Shown here piece after piece: positions 14,825 to 23,450 of a stretch of 64,000 nucleotides of DNA. The stretch's first letter is position 1. Each line of letters begins with the position of its first letter. A program made the translations under genes and the position numbers. The stretch is from assembly GCF_003999975.1 (NCBI RefSeq), contig NZ_RJAC01000009.1, positions 186,001 through 250,000 of the forward strand, read 5' to 3'. Below the pieces are notes generated by a model. The model ran no database searches, was not told the DNA's origin, and saw only the letters and a list, made by a program, of their open reading frames with translations. Source of the stretch: Actinoplanes solisilvae (GTDB lineage: Bacteria > Actinomycetota > Actinomycetes > Mycobacteriales > Micromonosporaceae).

Positions 14825-17346
14825 CGTGGTCGTCGTGGAGGATCCGTTCCGGGTGGGAAGCCGGGGATGGTCGGCGCCCCGCCCTTGCCGTTGCTGACCT
14901 CGATCGTCACTACCCCACCCTTGACCGTACGCCCACTCGGGCTCGTCCCCGCCGCGGTGCCCGCCGGGCAGTTCGAGTCGGTCTCGCTGTTGGACGTCAC
15001 GGCCATGAACCCGGCGCTCTCGAGCCGGTCGCGGGCACTGCCGATCGAGTCGCACTCGACGTCGGGGATGCGCCGCTGGTCGCCGTACACAAGCTTGCGG
15101 TTCTCAGGCCGCTTGAACTGCTCGCTCGGCCGGCCCTCCATGTAGTCGGCCAGCGTGCGGTAGACGGCCGGGTTGACCTGGGCGTGCTTGAGCCGGTCCT
15201 TGTGTGCCTGGTAGTCGGGGTTGACCAGGTAGCCGGCCACGACCAGCGAGGTGGTGCCGGCGATCAGCGAGGCGGTGCGGTCGCGGTCGGTGGTGCCGGT
15301 CTTGCCGAAGACGGGATGACCGACGACGTCGCGGGTCTGCGGGGCGGTCGCACCCGCGCACCCGCCGAGCCGGGCATTGTCACCGACCGGGCAGCGGGCC
15401 GCGTCCAGCGCCGCGCGGGCCACGTCGGGCGAGGTTGCGCGTTCGCAGCGGGGCTTGCCGAGGTCGAGGTTCTCGCCGGCGCGGGTGGTGATCTGCTCGA
15501 TCGGGGTGGGTTCGCAGTGCAGGCCGTCGGCGGCCAGGGTCGCGTACGCCCCGGCCATGTCGAGCGGGGTGGTGGCCGAGACGCCGAGCGTGAAGGCGCC
15601 CCACTGGTGTGAATTGCCGGGCGCGGCCAGTTTCGCGTCTTCCTTGTCGCGGAACTTGATGCCGAAGCGTTTCGCGACATCGACGACGTTCTCGGCGCCG
15701 ACGCGTTCCTCCAGCGGCACGAAGAACGTGTTGATCGAACGGCCGAAACCGGTCCACATGTTGTAGATGCCCTCGCCCCCGCCGCCGGAGTTCTGCGGGC
15801 ACCAGAAATGAGTGCCGGGGCAGGCGGAGTCGTTGGAGCGCTCGATGATGTATTTCGATTTGTAGTACTTCTCCGCCTTGATCGTGTAGCGCAGCGGATA
15901 GCCCTTCTCCAGCGCCGCGATCAACGTGAAGATCTTCATGACCGAGCCGGCCTGATAACCGGTGATGTCGCCTCCACCGCTGATCAGCGGATTCACCGTA
16001 CTAGGGGCGGAGCCTTTGATGCCCTGGCGGCGCTTGGCCGGGTCGGACGAGAGCGGGTTCTTCGCGTTGTTGAGCGAATACTTGCGGTTGGTGACGAGCA
16101 TCCGCACCTTGCCGGTACGCGGTTCGACGGCCGCGAGCAGCAGCGCGTTCTTGTCCTTCTCGGCGATCAGATCGGCGACCCGGCCGCGCGCCTGCTTGGT
16201 GGCCTTGAGATCGATCGTGGTGGTGATGCGGTAGCCGCCGCTCTTGAGCCGGCGGTCACGCTCGTACGTGGTCGCCCCGAACTCGGGCCGCTCCATCCAC
16301 CAGCGGTAGAAATAGTCGCAGAAGAATCCCCAGCTGTTGTTGGCCACCGACACGCACCCGTTGCCGACCGGCGCGACCTTGCGCGGGATCGCCTCCTTCT
16401 TGGCCGCCTCGGCCTGCTGCGGCGTGATCGCGCCCATCTCGAGCATTCCGGGGATCACGTACGCGTTGCGGCGCTGGCGGATCTCGTCGTAGCCGGTGCG
16501 GGTGGTCGGGTCGTAGAACGACGGCGCCCGCACGACCGCGGCCAGCAGCGCGGCCTCGCCGACGGTCAAGTCCTTGGGCCGCTTGTTGAAGTAGACCTTG
16601 CTGGCGGCGAAGATCCCGAACGTCTGCTTGCCGAACGGCGCGATGTTCAGGTAGCGCTCGAGAATCTGGTCCTTGCTGAGCTCCTGCTCGACCCTCATCG
16701 CGTACTTGATCTCGGTGATCTTGCGTTTGTTGGTGTCCTCGCTGGCCTTCACGACCTCCTGCGGGCTGGTCGCCGTATGGACCAGCGACATGCGCACCCA
16801 TTGCATCGTGATCGTGGAGGCGCCCTGCTTGGAGTCGGACTTACCGCTGTTGTTCACGACGGCTCGTGCGATGCCCTTGAGGTCGACGCCGTTGTGCTTG
16901 TAGAACTCGCGGTCCTCGGCCGCCACCATCGCGTCGCGGATGGACTTCGACATGTCCTTGAGGGGCACGTCGCTGCGGAACTCGTCGTAGAACTGCGCGA
17001 TCTGCGTACGGTTGTCGGCCGCGTAGACCCGGCTGATCTGGGGCGAGCTGAAATCCTTGAGCTCGCCGGGCAGGCTGGCGAAGGCCTCGTTGCCGGCCTT
17101 GGCCGTGAGCCCCGACATGGCCGCCACCGGGAACGCGGCCGCTGCCACCACGACCCCGGCGACCCCGCCGCACGTCACCAGAGCGAAGACGTTGAAGAAG
17201 ACGTTGTGATCGCGCCTACGGAACCAGGAACTCACGGAACTCCCACCACCAGCGCCGGATCGGAAGCGAGCACTGTCTATTCCACCCTGCGATGTCAAGA
17301 CGCGCGACCCCGCAAATCCCCCCGTTTCGCCCATACTTGGCTCCAC
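14821..17346 (-). CDS. Class A penicillin-binding protein with C-terminal PASTA domain
   Basis: 841 residues (GTG; ATG 12 nt later is possible). After a 45-residue cytosolic part and one membrane helix comes the GT51 glycosyltransferase domain (about 95-270; AAEDREFYKHNGVD with catalytic Glu144). Then comes the transpeptidase domain with SVMK (Ser468-Lys471), SIN (537-539) and KTG (682-684). The tail (about 755-820, VECDSIGSARDRLESAGF) is a PASTA domain, ending in a Gly/Pro/Arg-rich stretch. It polymerises and cross-links peptidoglycan. It is first gene of a pair with the lipid kinase, by a GTGA overlap. Confidence 0.95.
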   Translation of the reverse strand: MEPSMGETGGFAGSRVLTSQGGIDSARFRSGAGGGSSVSSWFRRRDHNVFFNVFALVTCGGVAGVVVAAAAFPVAAMSGLTAKAGNEAFASLPGELKDFSSPQISRVYAADNRTQIAQFYDEFRSDVPLKDMSKSIRDAMVAAEDREFYKHNGVDLKGIARAVVNNSGKSDSKQGASTITMQWVRMSLVHTATSPQEVVKASEDTNKRKITEIKYAMRVEQELSKDQILERYLNIAPFGKQTFGIFAASKVYFNKRPKDLTVGEAALLAAVVRAPSFYDPTTRTGYDEIRQRRNAYVIPGMLEMGAITPQQAEAAKKEAIPRKVAPVGNGCVSVANNSWGFFCDYFYRWWMERPEFGATTYERDRRLKSGGYRITTTIDLKATKQARGRVADLIAEKDKNALLLAAVEPRTGKVRMLVTNRKYSLNNAKNPLSSDPAKRRQGIKGSAPSTVNPLISGGGDITGYQAGSVMKIFTLIAALEKGYPLRYTIKAEKYYKSKYIIERSNDSACPGTHFWCPQNSGGGGEGIYNMWTGFGRSINTFFVPLEERVGAENVVDVAKRFGIKFRDKEDAKLAAPGNSHQWGAFTLGVSATTPLDMAGAYATLAADGLHCEPTPIEQITTRAGENLDLGKPRCERATSPDVARAALDAARCPVGDNARLGGCAGATAPQTRDVVGHPVFGKTGTTDRDRTASLIAGTTSLVVAGYLVNPDYQAHKDRLKHAQVNPAVYRTLADYMEGRPSEQFKRPENRKLVYGDQRRIPDVECDSIGSARDRLESAGFMAVTSNSETDSNCPAGTAAGTSPSGRTVKGGVVTIEVSNGKGGAPTIPGFPPGTDPPRRPR

Positions 17347-17443
17347 TCAGGTCTACCTCGTCCGACCGGACAGCAAAACCCCACCACCGGCGTACGCCGC
17401 GAGCCGTCCCCCGGCCGAGGCCGGTACCCAGCGAAAGGCAGTC

Positions 17444-18054
17444 ATGTCCGCGACCTTCACCGTGCGGGACGTCCCGTTCAGCCACCCGGGATCCTGGTTC
17501 TGCGTCTCCCCGGTCAGAGACGACCCGCGCCGACGATCCGCACCTGGTCTCGCACCGGCAGGGCATGCACCCGATCCTGCGGCTCGAGGCCCGGCACAAC
17601 GGTGCCCGCGCCGACGCCCGGCTCTCGGCCGACCCCGCCCGGCTGAGCTGGGAACACCCGGCCGGCCGGGTGGACCTGGTCTACGAGTCGGCCGACGCCG
17701 TACGCCTCCGGGGCTCGGGCCTGGGCCTGCGTCTGACGGCCGCCGAGCTCGCCACGTACGTGCTGTGGTCGGCCACGGTCGCCCCGGCCGGCGTCCTCGG
17801 CCGCCCCGCCGTGTTGATGTCCAAGCACTGGATGGACAAGGTCTGGAGCTGGGATCATTGCTTCAACGCCCTGGCCCTGGCCGTCGGCGACCCGGGCCTG
17901 GCCCGGCACCAGTTCCAGCTCCCCTTCGACCACCAGGACGCGACCGGTGCGCTGCCCGACTCGGTCACCCACTCCGAGGTGCTGCACAACCTACACCTGG
18001 ACTGCCGCCGCCTATCTGATCCTCGCCGGGGACGCGCGGCGGCGGAGTTCTTCC
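17444..18054 (+). pseudogene. Glycoside hydrolase (amylo-glucosidase/GH63-like) remnant
   Basis: Starts MSATFTVRDVPFSHPGSWFCVSPVR in one frame, then near 17515-17535 the protein-like sequence moves to another frame (HLVSHRQGMHPILRLEARH...). It proceeds to SKHWMDKVWSWDHCFNALALA and HQDATGALPDSVTHSEVLHN, conserved (alpha/alpha)6-barrel blocks of MGH1/GH63-like hydrolases. After about 200 residues the similarity stops and an Arg-rich tail follows, so the C-terminal half is gone. One frameshift plus truncation makes it non-functional. Confidence 0.8.
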
Positions 18055-18065
18055 TGAGACGGCAT

Positions 18066-18102
18066 CGCGGTGGGCGGAGCCGCGAATGCCCCGCCCACCG
18101 CG
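18066..18102. terminator. Hairpin downstream of beta-helix operon
   Basis: Perfect 12-bp inverted repeat (CGCGGTGGGCGG / CCGCCCACCGCG), 13-nt loop, 7 bp past the stop of the minus-strand beta-helix gene. Confidence 0.7.
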
Positions 18103-18108
18103 GAGTCG

Positions 18109-20493
18109 TCAGGCGCGCGGACTCCACTGCTGGTTGGTGCCGCCGTGGCAGGCCCAGAGGTGGAGCTTCGTGCCGTTGGCGGTGCCGTAGGCGCTGGCGT
18201 CCACGCACAGCCCGGACTGCGCGCCGGTGATGGTGCCGTCGGCGTTGAAGTTCCACTGCTGGTTGGCCTGGCCGTTGCAGTCCCAGATGATCACGGGGGT
18301 GCCGTTGGCGGTGCCGCCGCCCGAGGCGTCCAGGCATTTGGAGCCGTACACGGTCAGTTGCCGGCTCGGGGTGGCGGTCCAGCGCTGATTGGTCCCGCCG
18401 TGACAGTCCCAGAGCTGAACCTGGGTGCCGTTGGCCGTGCTGGACCCACCCACCTCGGCGCAGCGGCCGGACGGCCCGCCGACGAGGAGCACGTTCTGGC
18501 GGACGGAGCCGCTGCTCGGTCCGGCGGCCGCCATCACCGCCTGCGCCCCGGCGGGCCAGTTTCCTCCGCTCACCGTCACATTGCCGGACACGACGTTGCC
18601 CCGGTCGCCGTTGGTGACGTTGGTGCTGCCGTTGGTCGACCAGTTCCCGGTGACGGTGAAGTTGCCCATGTTCTCGGCGAACCAGTAGTTGGCGGTGGCC
18701 CACGTGCCGGTCGACGAGAACACGTTGTTCCGGGCCGTGTAGTAGCGGGAGCCCTCGTCGAAGTAGATGCCGAAGTAGCCGTTGGTCCGCAGGCAGTAGT
18801 TGTCGTTGATCAGGCCGCCCGGGTTGGCCGACAGGGTGTAGATGCAGCCGCCGTCGTTCATCTGCCGCATGACGTCGTGGACGTAGTTGCCGGTCAGGAC
18901 GTTGTTCGAGGCGGTGGTGGCCGTGCTGTAGCGCGGCTGGTAGTTGTACAGGCCCCGGTCGGCGTAGTGGTTGCTGCCGCCCGCGTCGTTCGCGCCCCAG
19001 CCGTAACCGATCGACATCCCGGTGTACGGCATGTTGTAGACCTCGTTGTGCGAGATCGTCGCGGTGGAGACGTACGTGGTCAGGACCGACACGATCCCCC
19101 GGTGCTCGACCCCGAGATCGTGCAGCCGGTTGTTGCTGACGGTGATGTTCCGGTTGACCATGCGCTGGTCGGAGGGGTGGTGCGCGTCGGCCCGGACCCC
19201 GCCGACGACGATGCCGCCGGCCGAGTTACGCGCGATCTCCGAGCCGGTGACCGTGACGTCGGCCGTGCCCAGCCCGACGCCGCTGGTGTGGGCCGTGGCG
19301 TCGTTGCCGATGCCGATCGCGGTCTGGCCGAGGTTGATGAACTGCGAGTCGGCGAAGGTGACGTCGGAGGCCGCGGACACCTGCACGGCCGCGGGTGACT
19401 GGAACCAGTTGGGCCGGGTCGCCTCGAACTGCGGGCAGCCGTTGTGGCACGACGAGAAGGCGGGCCAGCTCCAGTTGCCGCCGATGTAGGCGCCGGTCTG
19501 CTGATCCGCGTAGCCCTGGGCGCCGCTGGGCCCGAGCCAGCTCGTCCCGGTGAAGGTGATCCCCGTGAAGGTGACGTGGTGGGCCGGAGCGGCGTAGGTG
19601 CCACCGATGCTGAGCAGAGAGTCGAGCACGGGCAGCTCCACACTGGCGGTACTCATGCTCTGACCGGCGAGCGGGATGTACGACAACGCGCCGGTGCTCG
19701 GGTCGAGGTGCCACTCCCCCGCCGTGTCGAGGAACTCGTAGGCGTTGCTGAGGTAGAGCGGGCCGGCCCGGTGCGGGCTGGTGAACGTGTCGTACCCGAA
19801 GTTGTTGTTGCTCCAGCCGGGCTGCTGCATCGTGATCAGATTCCCGGCGATGGTCTGCACCGACACGTATCGGTCGGTGAACGAGCCGACGCTCTCCATC
19901 TGGACGCGACTGTCGGCGGCCAGGTTGTTGAGGTAGGTCAGCGCGCTGCTGGTGAACCGCATCCCGGTGCTGTCGGCCGTGAAGTCGGCCCGGTTGAGCT
20001 GGGTGCGCGCCCTGGTGGCGATGGCCCCGTCGACGTAGAGCTGCCGGCTGTCGCGGCCCGCACCGACGTTGGCCCGCCAGATGTTGCGCCCGGAGTCCAC
20101 GAGCGACCATCCGGTGACGGCCCGGGCCCCGCTGATCACGGGCCGGGCCGACGGCGCCGCCTGCCACACGACGCGGTAGCCGTTCGTGCCGGAGTCGGCG
20201 GCGGTGAGGCGCAGCGGCGACGCCAGCCGGTAGACCCCGCCCGCGAGTTGCACGACGATGTCGCCGGTCATGGAGCTGTTGATCGACCGCACCAGGGTCT
20301 GCGCGGCGGTCAGGGAGCACGGCTGGGCGCTGGTGCAGCCGCTGCCGGTGCCGGAGGGGGACGCGTAGAGGGTCGTGGTGGCGGCGAGGGCGGGTGCGGC
20401 TGAGCCGGTCACCGCGACGGCGGCGGCCAGCACGGCGGCCGCGGCCCCGGCGAGCAACCTTCGCGATGCCGGGGAGGACGGAGGTACGGACAC
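18109..20493 (-). CDS. Secreted right-handed beta-helix enzyme with C-terminal ricin-B lectin domain
   Basis: 794 residues. The N-terminus (SRRLLAGAAAAVLAAAVAV, cleavage after ALA) is a long signal peptide, possibly Tat. Residues 40-640 carry repeated parallel-helix rungs (VTFTGITFTG, VTVTGSEIARNSAGGIVVGG, ITVSNNRLHDLG, ATISHNEVYNMPYTGMSIG), as in polysaccharide lyases and GH beta-helix enzymes. The last ~125 residues hold three QxW-type repeats (TNQRW, ANQQW, TNQQW), a CBM13/ricin-B carbohydrate-binding domain. Substrate is not deducible. It is last gene of the transporter operon, 10 bp after the enolase-superfamily gene, so the exported enzyme probably feeds that importer. Confidence 0.85.
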   Translation of the reverse strand: MSVPPSSPASRRLLAGAAAAVLAAAVAVTGSAAPALAATTTLYASPSGTGSGCTSAQPCSLTAAQTLVRSINSSMTGDIVVQLAGGVYRLASPLRLTAADSGTNGYRVVWQAAPSARPVISGARAVTGWSLVDSGRNIWRANVGAGRDSRQLYVDGAIATRARTQLNRADFTADSTGMRFTSSALTYLNNLAADSRVQMESVGSFTDRYVSVQTIAGNLITMQQPGWSNNNFGYDTFTSPHRAGPLYLSNAYEFLDTAGEWHLDPSTGALSYIPLAGQSMSTASVELPVLDSLLSIGGTYAAPAHHVTFTGITFTGTSWLGPSGAQGYADQQTGAYIGGNWSWPAFSSCHNGCPQFEATRPNWFQSPAAVQVSAASDVTFADSQFINLGQTAIGIGNDATAHTSGVGLGTADVTVTGSEIARNSAGGIVVGGVRADAHHPSDQRMVNRNITVSNNRLHDLGVEHRGIVSVLTTYVSTATISHNEVYNMPYTGMSIGYGWGANDAGGSNHYADRGLYNYQPRYSTATTASNNVLTGNYVHDVMRQMNDGGCIYTLSANPGGLINDNYCLRTNGYFGIYFDEGSRYYTARNNVFSSTGTWATANYWFAENMGNFTVTGNWSTNGSTNVTNGDRGNVVSGNVTVSGGNWPAGAQAVMAAAGPSSGSVRQNVLLVGGPSGRCAEVGGSSTANGTQVQLWDCHGGTNQRWTATPSRQLTVYGSKCLDASGGGTANGTPVIIWDCNGQANQQWNFNADGTITGAQSGLCVDASAYGTANGTKLHLWACHGGTNQQWSPRA

Positions 20494-20503
20494 TGTTGTC
20501 TCC

Positions 20504-21667
20504 TTACCTGTTCGGGGATGGGGGTGGGTCCGGCAGCAGTCGCCGTCCGGCCTTCTCGGGACGGACGCCGGGCCCGGTGGCGGCCGGCGTGGTGGGACGC
20601 CACGCGACCGCCCGGATCTTCTCCTCGTCGACTGCCACGCCGAGACCGGGCGCGTCGCCCAGGACGAAGGCGCCGTCCTCGACGTGCAGGTCGACCGCGA
20701 TGCCCGTCGGCGGCGTCAGGTCCTGCAGCTCGCTGGCCAGGTGGTTGGGCACCGACGTCGCCGCGTGGAGCAGGCCGACCGGGATGTTGCCGATGGGGCT
20801 GACCGGCAGGTCGAAAGCGTGGGCCAGGGCCGCGACCCGCAGGAAGTGGGTGACGCCCCAGACGGCGGCCGTCTGGACGACGTCGACCGCCCCGGCCGCG
20901 ACCAGCGGGCGGAACTGCTCGAGCCCGCTCAGGTTCTCCCCCGTGGCGACCGACGCCCGGATGCCACGGCTGACCGCGGCGTGGCCCTCCGCGTCCCAGC
21001 GCCGCACGGGCTCCTCGACCCAGATGAGGTCGAGGGTGCGTTCCAGCTCGCCGACGTGGCGGACGGCCTGCTTGCGGGTCCAGGCCTCGTTGACGTCGAG
21101 CATGAGGCCTGGCCGGCGGCCGTGACCGGCCTCGGTCAGCACGTCGCGCACCAGGTGGAGGCGCTCCCGGTCGCGGTCGACGTCGAGGCCGCCCTTGAGC
21201 TTGGCCGCCCGCAGCCCGTGCCGGGCATAGACCTGGTACGCCGCCACGAGTTCGTCGTCGGCCAGTCCGATGTCGAGGCCCGACGCGTACGCGGGCACCC
21301 GCCGATCACGTCCGCCGAGCAGACGCCACAGCGGCTGACCGGCCGCCTGCGCCTTGAGGTCCCACAGTGCGGTGTCGAGCGCGCCGATCGTGCCGAAGAC
21401 CGGCCCGGCGTGCCCGGCCTTGAAGGCGTGCCGGAGCATGCGGTCGTAGAGTGCCGCCACCGCTCGGGGGTCCTCCCCGTCGATCGCGTCGAAGATCCGT
21501 TCGATCTCGACGTGCGAGCCGAGGCCGACGCCGGTCAGGCCCTCGTCGGTGTCGACCAGGACGACGGGCACTGGGACCATCCCGTCGGCGAGGACGCCGT
21601 TGGCGTCGCCGACCGGCCGGCCCCACTCCTGCGTCGTGGTCAGTGTCCGGTATCCGGTGATGCGCAT
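20504..21667 (-). CDS. Mandelate racemase/muconate lactonizing enzyme family (sugar acid dehydratase-like)
   Basis: 387 residues from the ATG at 21667. Enolase-superfamily marks: AALDTALWDLKA-like block (IGALDTALWDLKAQAAGQPLWRLLGG), KLKGG with a candidate catalytic Lys, metal ligands in LMLDVNEAW, WVEEPV and ATGENL, and a late His in VGLLHAATS. Members abstract the alpha proton of a carboxylate; many are aldonate or uronate-derived acid dehydratases. The operon gives it an importer upstream and a secreted polysaccharide enzyme downstream, which supports a sugar-acid substrate, unidentified. The proline-rich C-tail (LPDPPPSPNR) is unusual. Confidence 0.85.
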   Translation of the reverse strand: MRITGYRTLTTTQEWGRPVGDANGVLADGMVPVPVVLVDTDEGLTGVGLGSHVEIERIFDAIDGEDPRAVAALYDRMLRHAFKAGHAGPVFGTIGALDTALWDLKAQAAGQPLWRLLGGRDRRVPAYASGLDIGLADDELVAAYQVYARHGLRAAKLKGGLDVDRDRERLHLVRDVLTEAGHGRRPGLMLDVNEAWTRKQAVRHVGELERTLDLIWVEEPVRRWDAEGHAAVSRGIRASVATGENLSGLEQFRPLVAAGAVDVVQTAAVWGVTHFLRVAALAHAFDLPVSPIGNIPVGLLHAATSVPNHLASELQDLTPPTGIAVDLHVEDGAFVLGDAPGLGVAVDEEKIRAVAWRPTTPAATGPGVRPEKAGRRLLPDPPPSPNR

Positions 21668-21668
21668 G

Positions 21669-22496
21669 TCAGCCCTTCGTGGAGCCGGCGGCGACACCGT
21701 CGGCGATCTGGCGCTGGAGGAACAGGTAGACGACCAGCACGGGCAGGGCGGCGATCAGCACGCCGGAGGCGAAGGTGGGGATGTCGTCCGAGTACTGCCC
21801 GCGCAGCGAGGTCACGCCGACCATGAGGGTCCGGTGTTCGGCCGACGGCATCATGACCAGCGCCATCAGCACGTCGTTCCAGCAGAAGAGGGCGTTGAGG
21901 ATGCCGACCGACAGCAGGGCCGGCGTGCCCAGCGGGATCATGATCCGCCGGTAGACGCCGTACGCGCTGTTGCCGTCGATCCGGGCCGCGTCGATGACCT
22001 CCTGCGGGATCGTCCGGTAGTAGCTGGTCAGCAGGAACACGGTGAAGGGCAGGAACTGGGCCACATAGACCAGGACGAGACCGGGGTACGTGTCGACGAG
22101 CGCGGTGTCGGCCATGACGCGCGCCAGTGGCACCATGATCACCTGGAACGGCACGAACAGCCCGGCCAGGCAGGCCAGGTAGATCGCGGTCGACCCACGG
22201 AACCGCAGCCGGCTCAGGGCGAACCCCGCCATCGATCCGAGCAGCAGCAGGAGCAGCACCGACGCCGTCACGACCAGCAGCGAGTTGACGAAGTAGCGGC
22301 CCATGCCGACGCTCGTCCAGGCGGTGCGCAGGTTCTCCCAGCGCAGGCCGTCGGCGAGGGCGAAGCGGTCGAGCACGTAATCGCGGCGGGTCTTCATGGC
22401 GACGTTGGTGGTAAACAACAGCGGATAGATCGTGGCCAGTGCGAGCAGGAGCATCGGGAGCGCGATGAGCCACGGTCCGAGGCGGAAGCGGGACAT
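21669..22496 (-). CDS. ABC sugar transporter permease (MalG type)
   Basis: 275 residues, six membrane segments beginning LGPWLIALPMLLLALATIYPLLF. The EAA loop that contacts the ATPase is EVIDAARIDGNSAYGVYRRIMIPLG. Together with the MalF-type partner it forms the translocation channel of a CUT1 carbohydrate importer. The start overlaps the stop of the partner gene by one base (position 22496). No ATPase gene is in the operon; CUT1 systems of actinomycetes commonly borrow a shared MsiK-type ATPase encoded elsewhere. Confidence 0.9.
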   Translation of the reverse strand: MSRFRLGPWLIALPMLLLALATIYPLLFTTNVAMKTRRDYVLDRFALADGLRWENLRTAWTSVGMGRYFVNSLLVVTASVLLLLLLGSMAGFALSRLRFRGSTAIYLACLAGLFVPFQVIMVPLARVMADTALVDTYPGLVLVYVAQFLPFTVFLLTSYYRTIPQEVIDAARIDGNSAYGVYRRIMIPLGTPALLSVGILNALFCWNDVLMALVMMPSAEHRTLMVGVTSLRGQYSDDIPTFASGVLIAALPVLVVYLFLQRQIADGVAAGSTKG

Positions 22497-23446
22497 CAGT
22501 CCTCCCTCCCTGAGCGCTGCAGGAGCTGCACCTGGGCCAGCCCGACCACCAACATGATCACGAAGAGGACCGTGGAGGCCGCCGACGCGAGCGCCGGGCG
22601 GTTCATCTGTCCCTGCTGGATCCAGATGTAGTACTCCGGCAGGTAGGTGGACCCCTCGGGGCCACCGCTGGTCATCACGAAGAGAAGACCGAACATCGAG
22701 GTCAGCATCCCGATCATGGTGGTCACGAAGACGAACTGGATGGTGCGCGTCAGCCCGGGGACGATGATGTGCCGGATGACCCGGGGCAGCGACGCCCCGT
22801 CGACGCGGGCGGCGTCGAGCAGGGCCGGGTCCAGGGTCGCGAAGCCGGCCAGGAAGACGACGAGCGCCATGCCGAAGGTGGCCCAGACGTGCACGCCGAC
22901 CACCGTGAAGATCGCGATGTCCGGGTCGCCCAGCCAGTCGGCCGGGCCCACGCCCAGCCCGCCGAGCAGGGCGTTGAGCGGGCCGTCGAAGGCGAGCAGG
23001 AGGTTGAAGATCGCGCCGACGATGACCGGCGAAAGCACGGCCGGGAAGAAGTAGACGCCACGGTAGAGCCGGTGGCCGGGCACCCGCAGATAGATGAAGG
23101 TGGCGAGCAGGCCGGGGATCGCCACGGCGACCGGCAGCAGCGCGACCAGCAGGCCCACGTTGCCCAGGGCCGTGCGGAACAGCGGATCGCCGAGCAGTTC
23201 CCGGTAGTTGTCGAAGCCGACCGCGGCGCCGTCGCGATCGCCGTCGCCGGTGAAGGAGAAGTTGACCCCCAGCAGCAGCGGGTAGAGCCGGAGCAGCACG
23301 ATGATCACCACGGTGGGGGCGATCAGCACGTAGGGCGCGAGGCGCTCGGCGCGCGCCGCACGTCCGGGCCGAGGTCGGCGGTTCGGCGACTCGCCGGTGC
23401 GGGCCGGGATGCCCGGCCGCACCGACGGCGCGCTTCCGACCGGCAC
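22496..23446 (-). CDS. ABC sugar transporter permease (MalF type)
   Basis: 316 residues. A Pro/Arg-rich cytosolic leader (about 1-35) precedes six membrane helices (YVLIAPTVVIIVLLRLYPLLLG first). The EAA motif is LLDAARVDGASLPRVIRHIIVPGL. It is the second channel subunit, lying 4 bp downstream of the binding-protein gene and overlapping the MalG-type gene. Confidence 0.9.
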   Translation of the reverse strand: MPVGSAPSVRPGIPARTGESPNRRPRPGRAARAERLAPYVLIAPTVVIIVLLRLYPLLLGVNFSFTGDGDRDGAAVGFDNYRELLGDPLFRTALGNVGLLVALLPVAVAIPGLLATFIYLRVPGHRLYRGVYFFPAVLSPVIVGAIFNLLLAFDGPLNALLGGLGVGPADWLGDPDIAIFTVVGVHVWATFGMALVVFLAGFATLDPALLDAARVDGASLPRVIRHIIVPGLTRTIQFVFVTTMIGMLTSMFGLLFVMTSGGPEGSTYLPEYYIWIQQGQMNRPALASAASTVLFVIMLVVGLAQVQLLQRSGRED

Positions 23447-23450
23447 GGGC

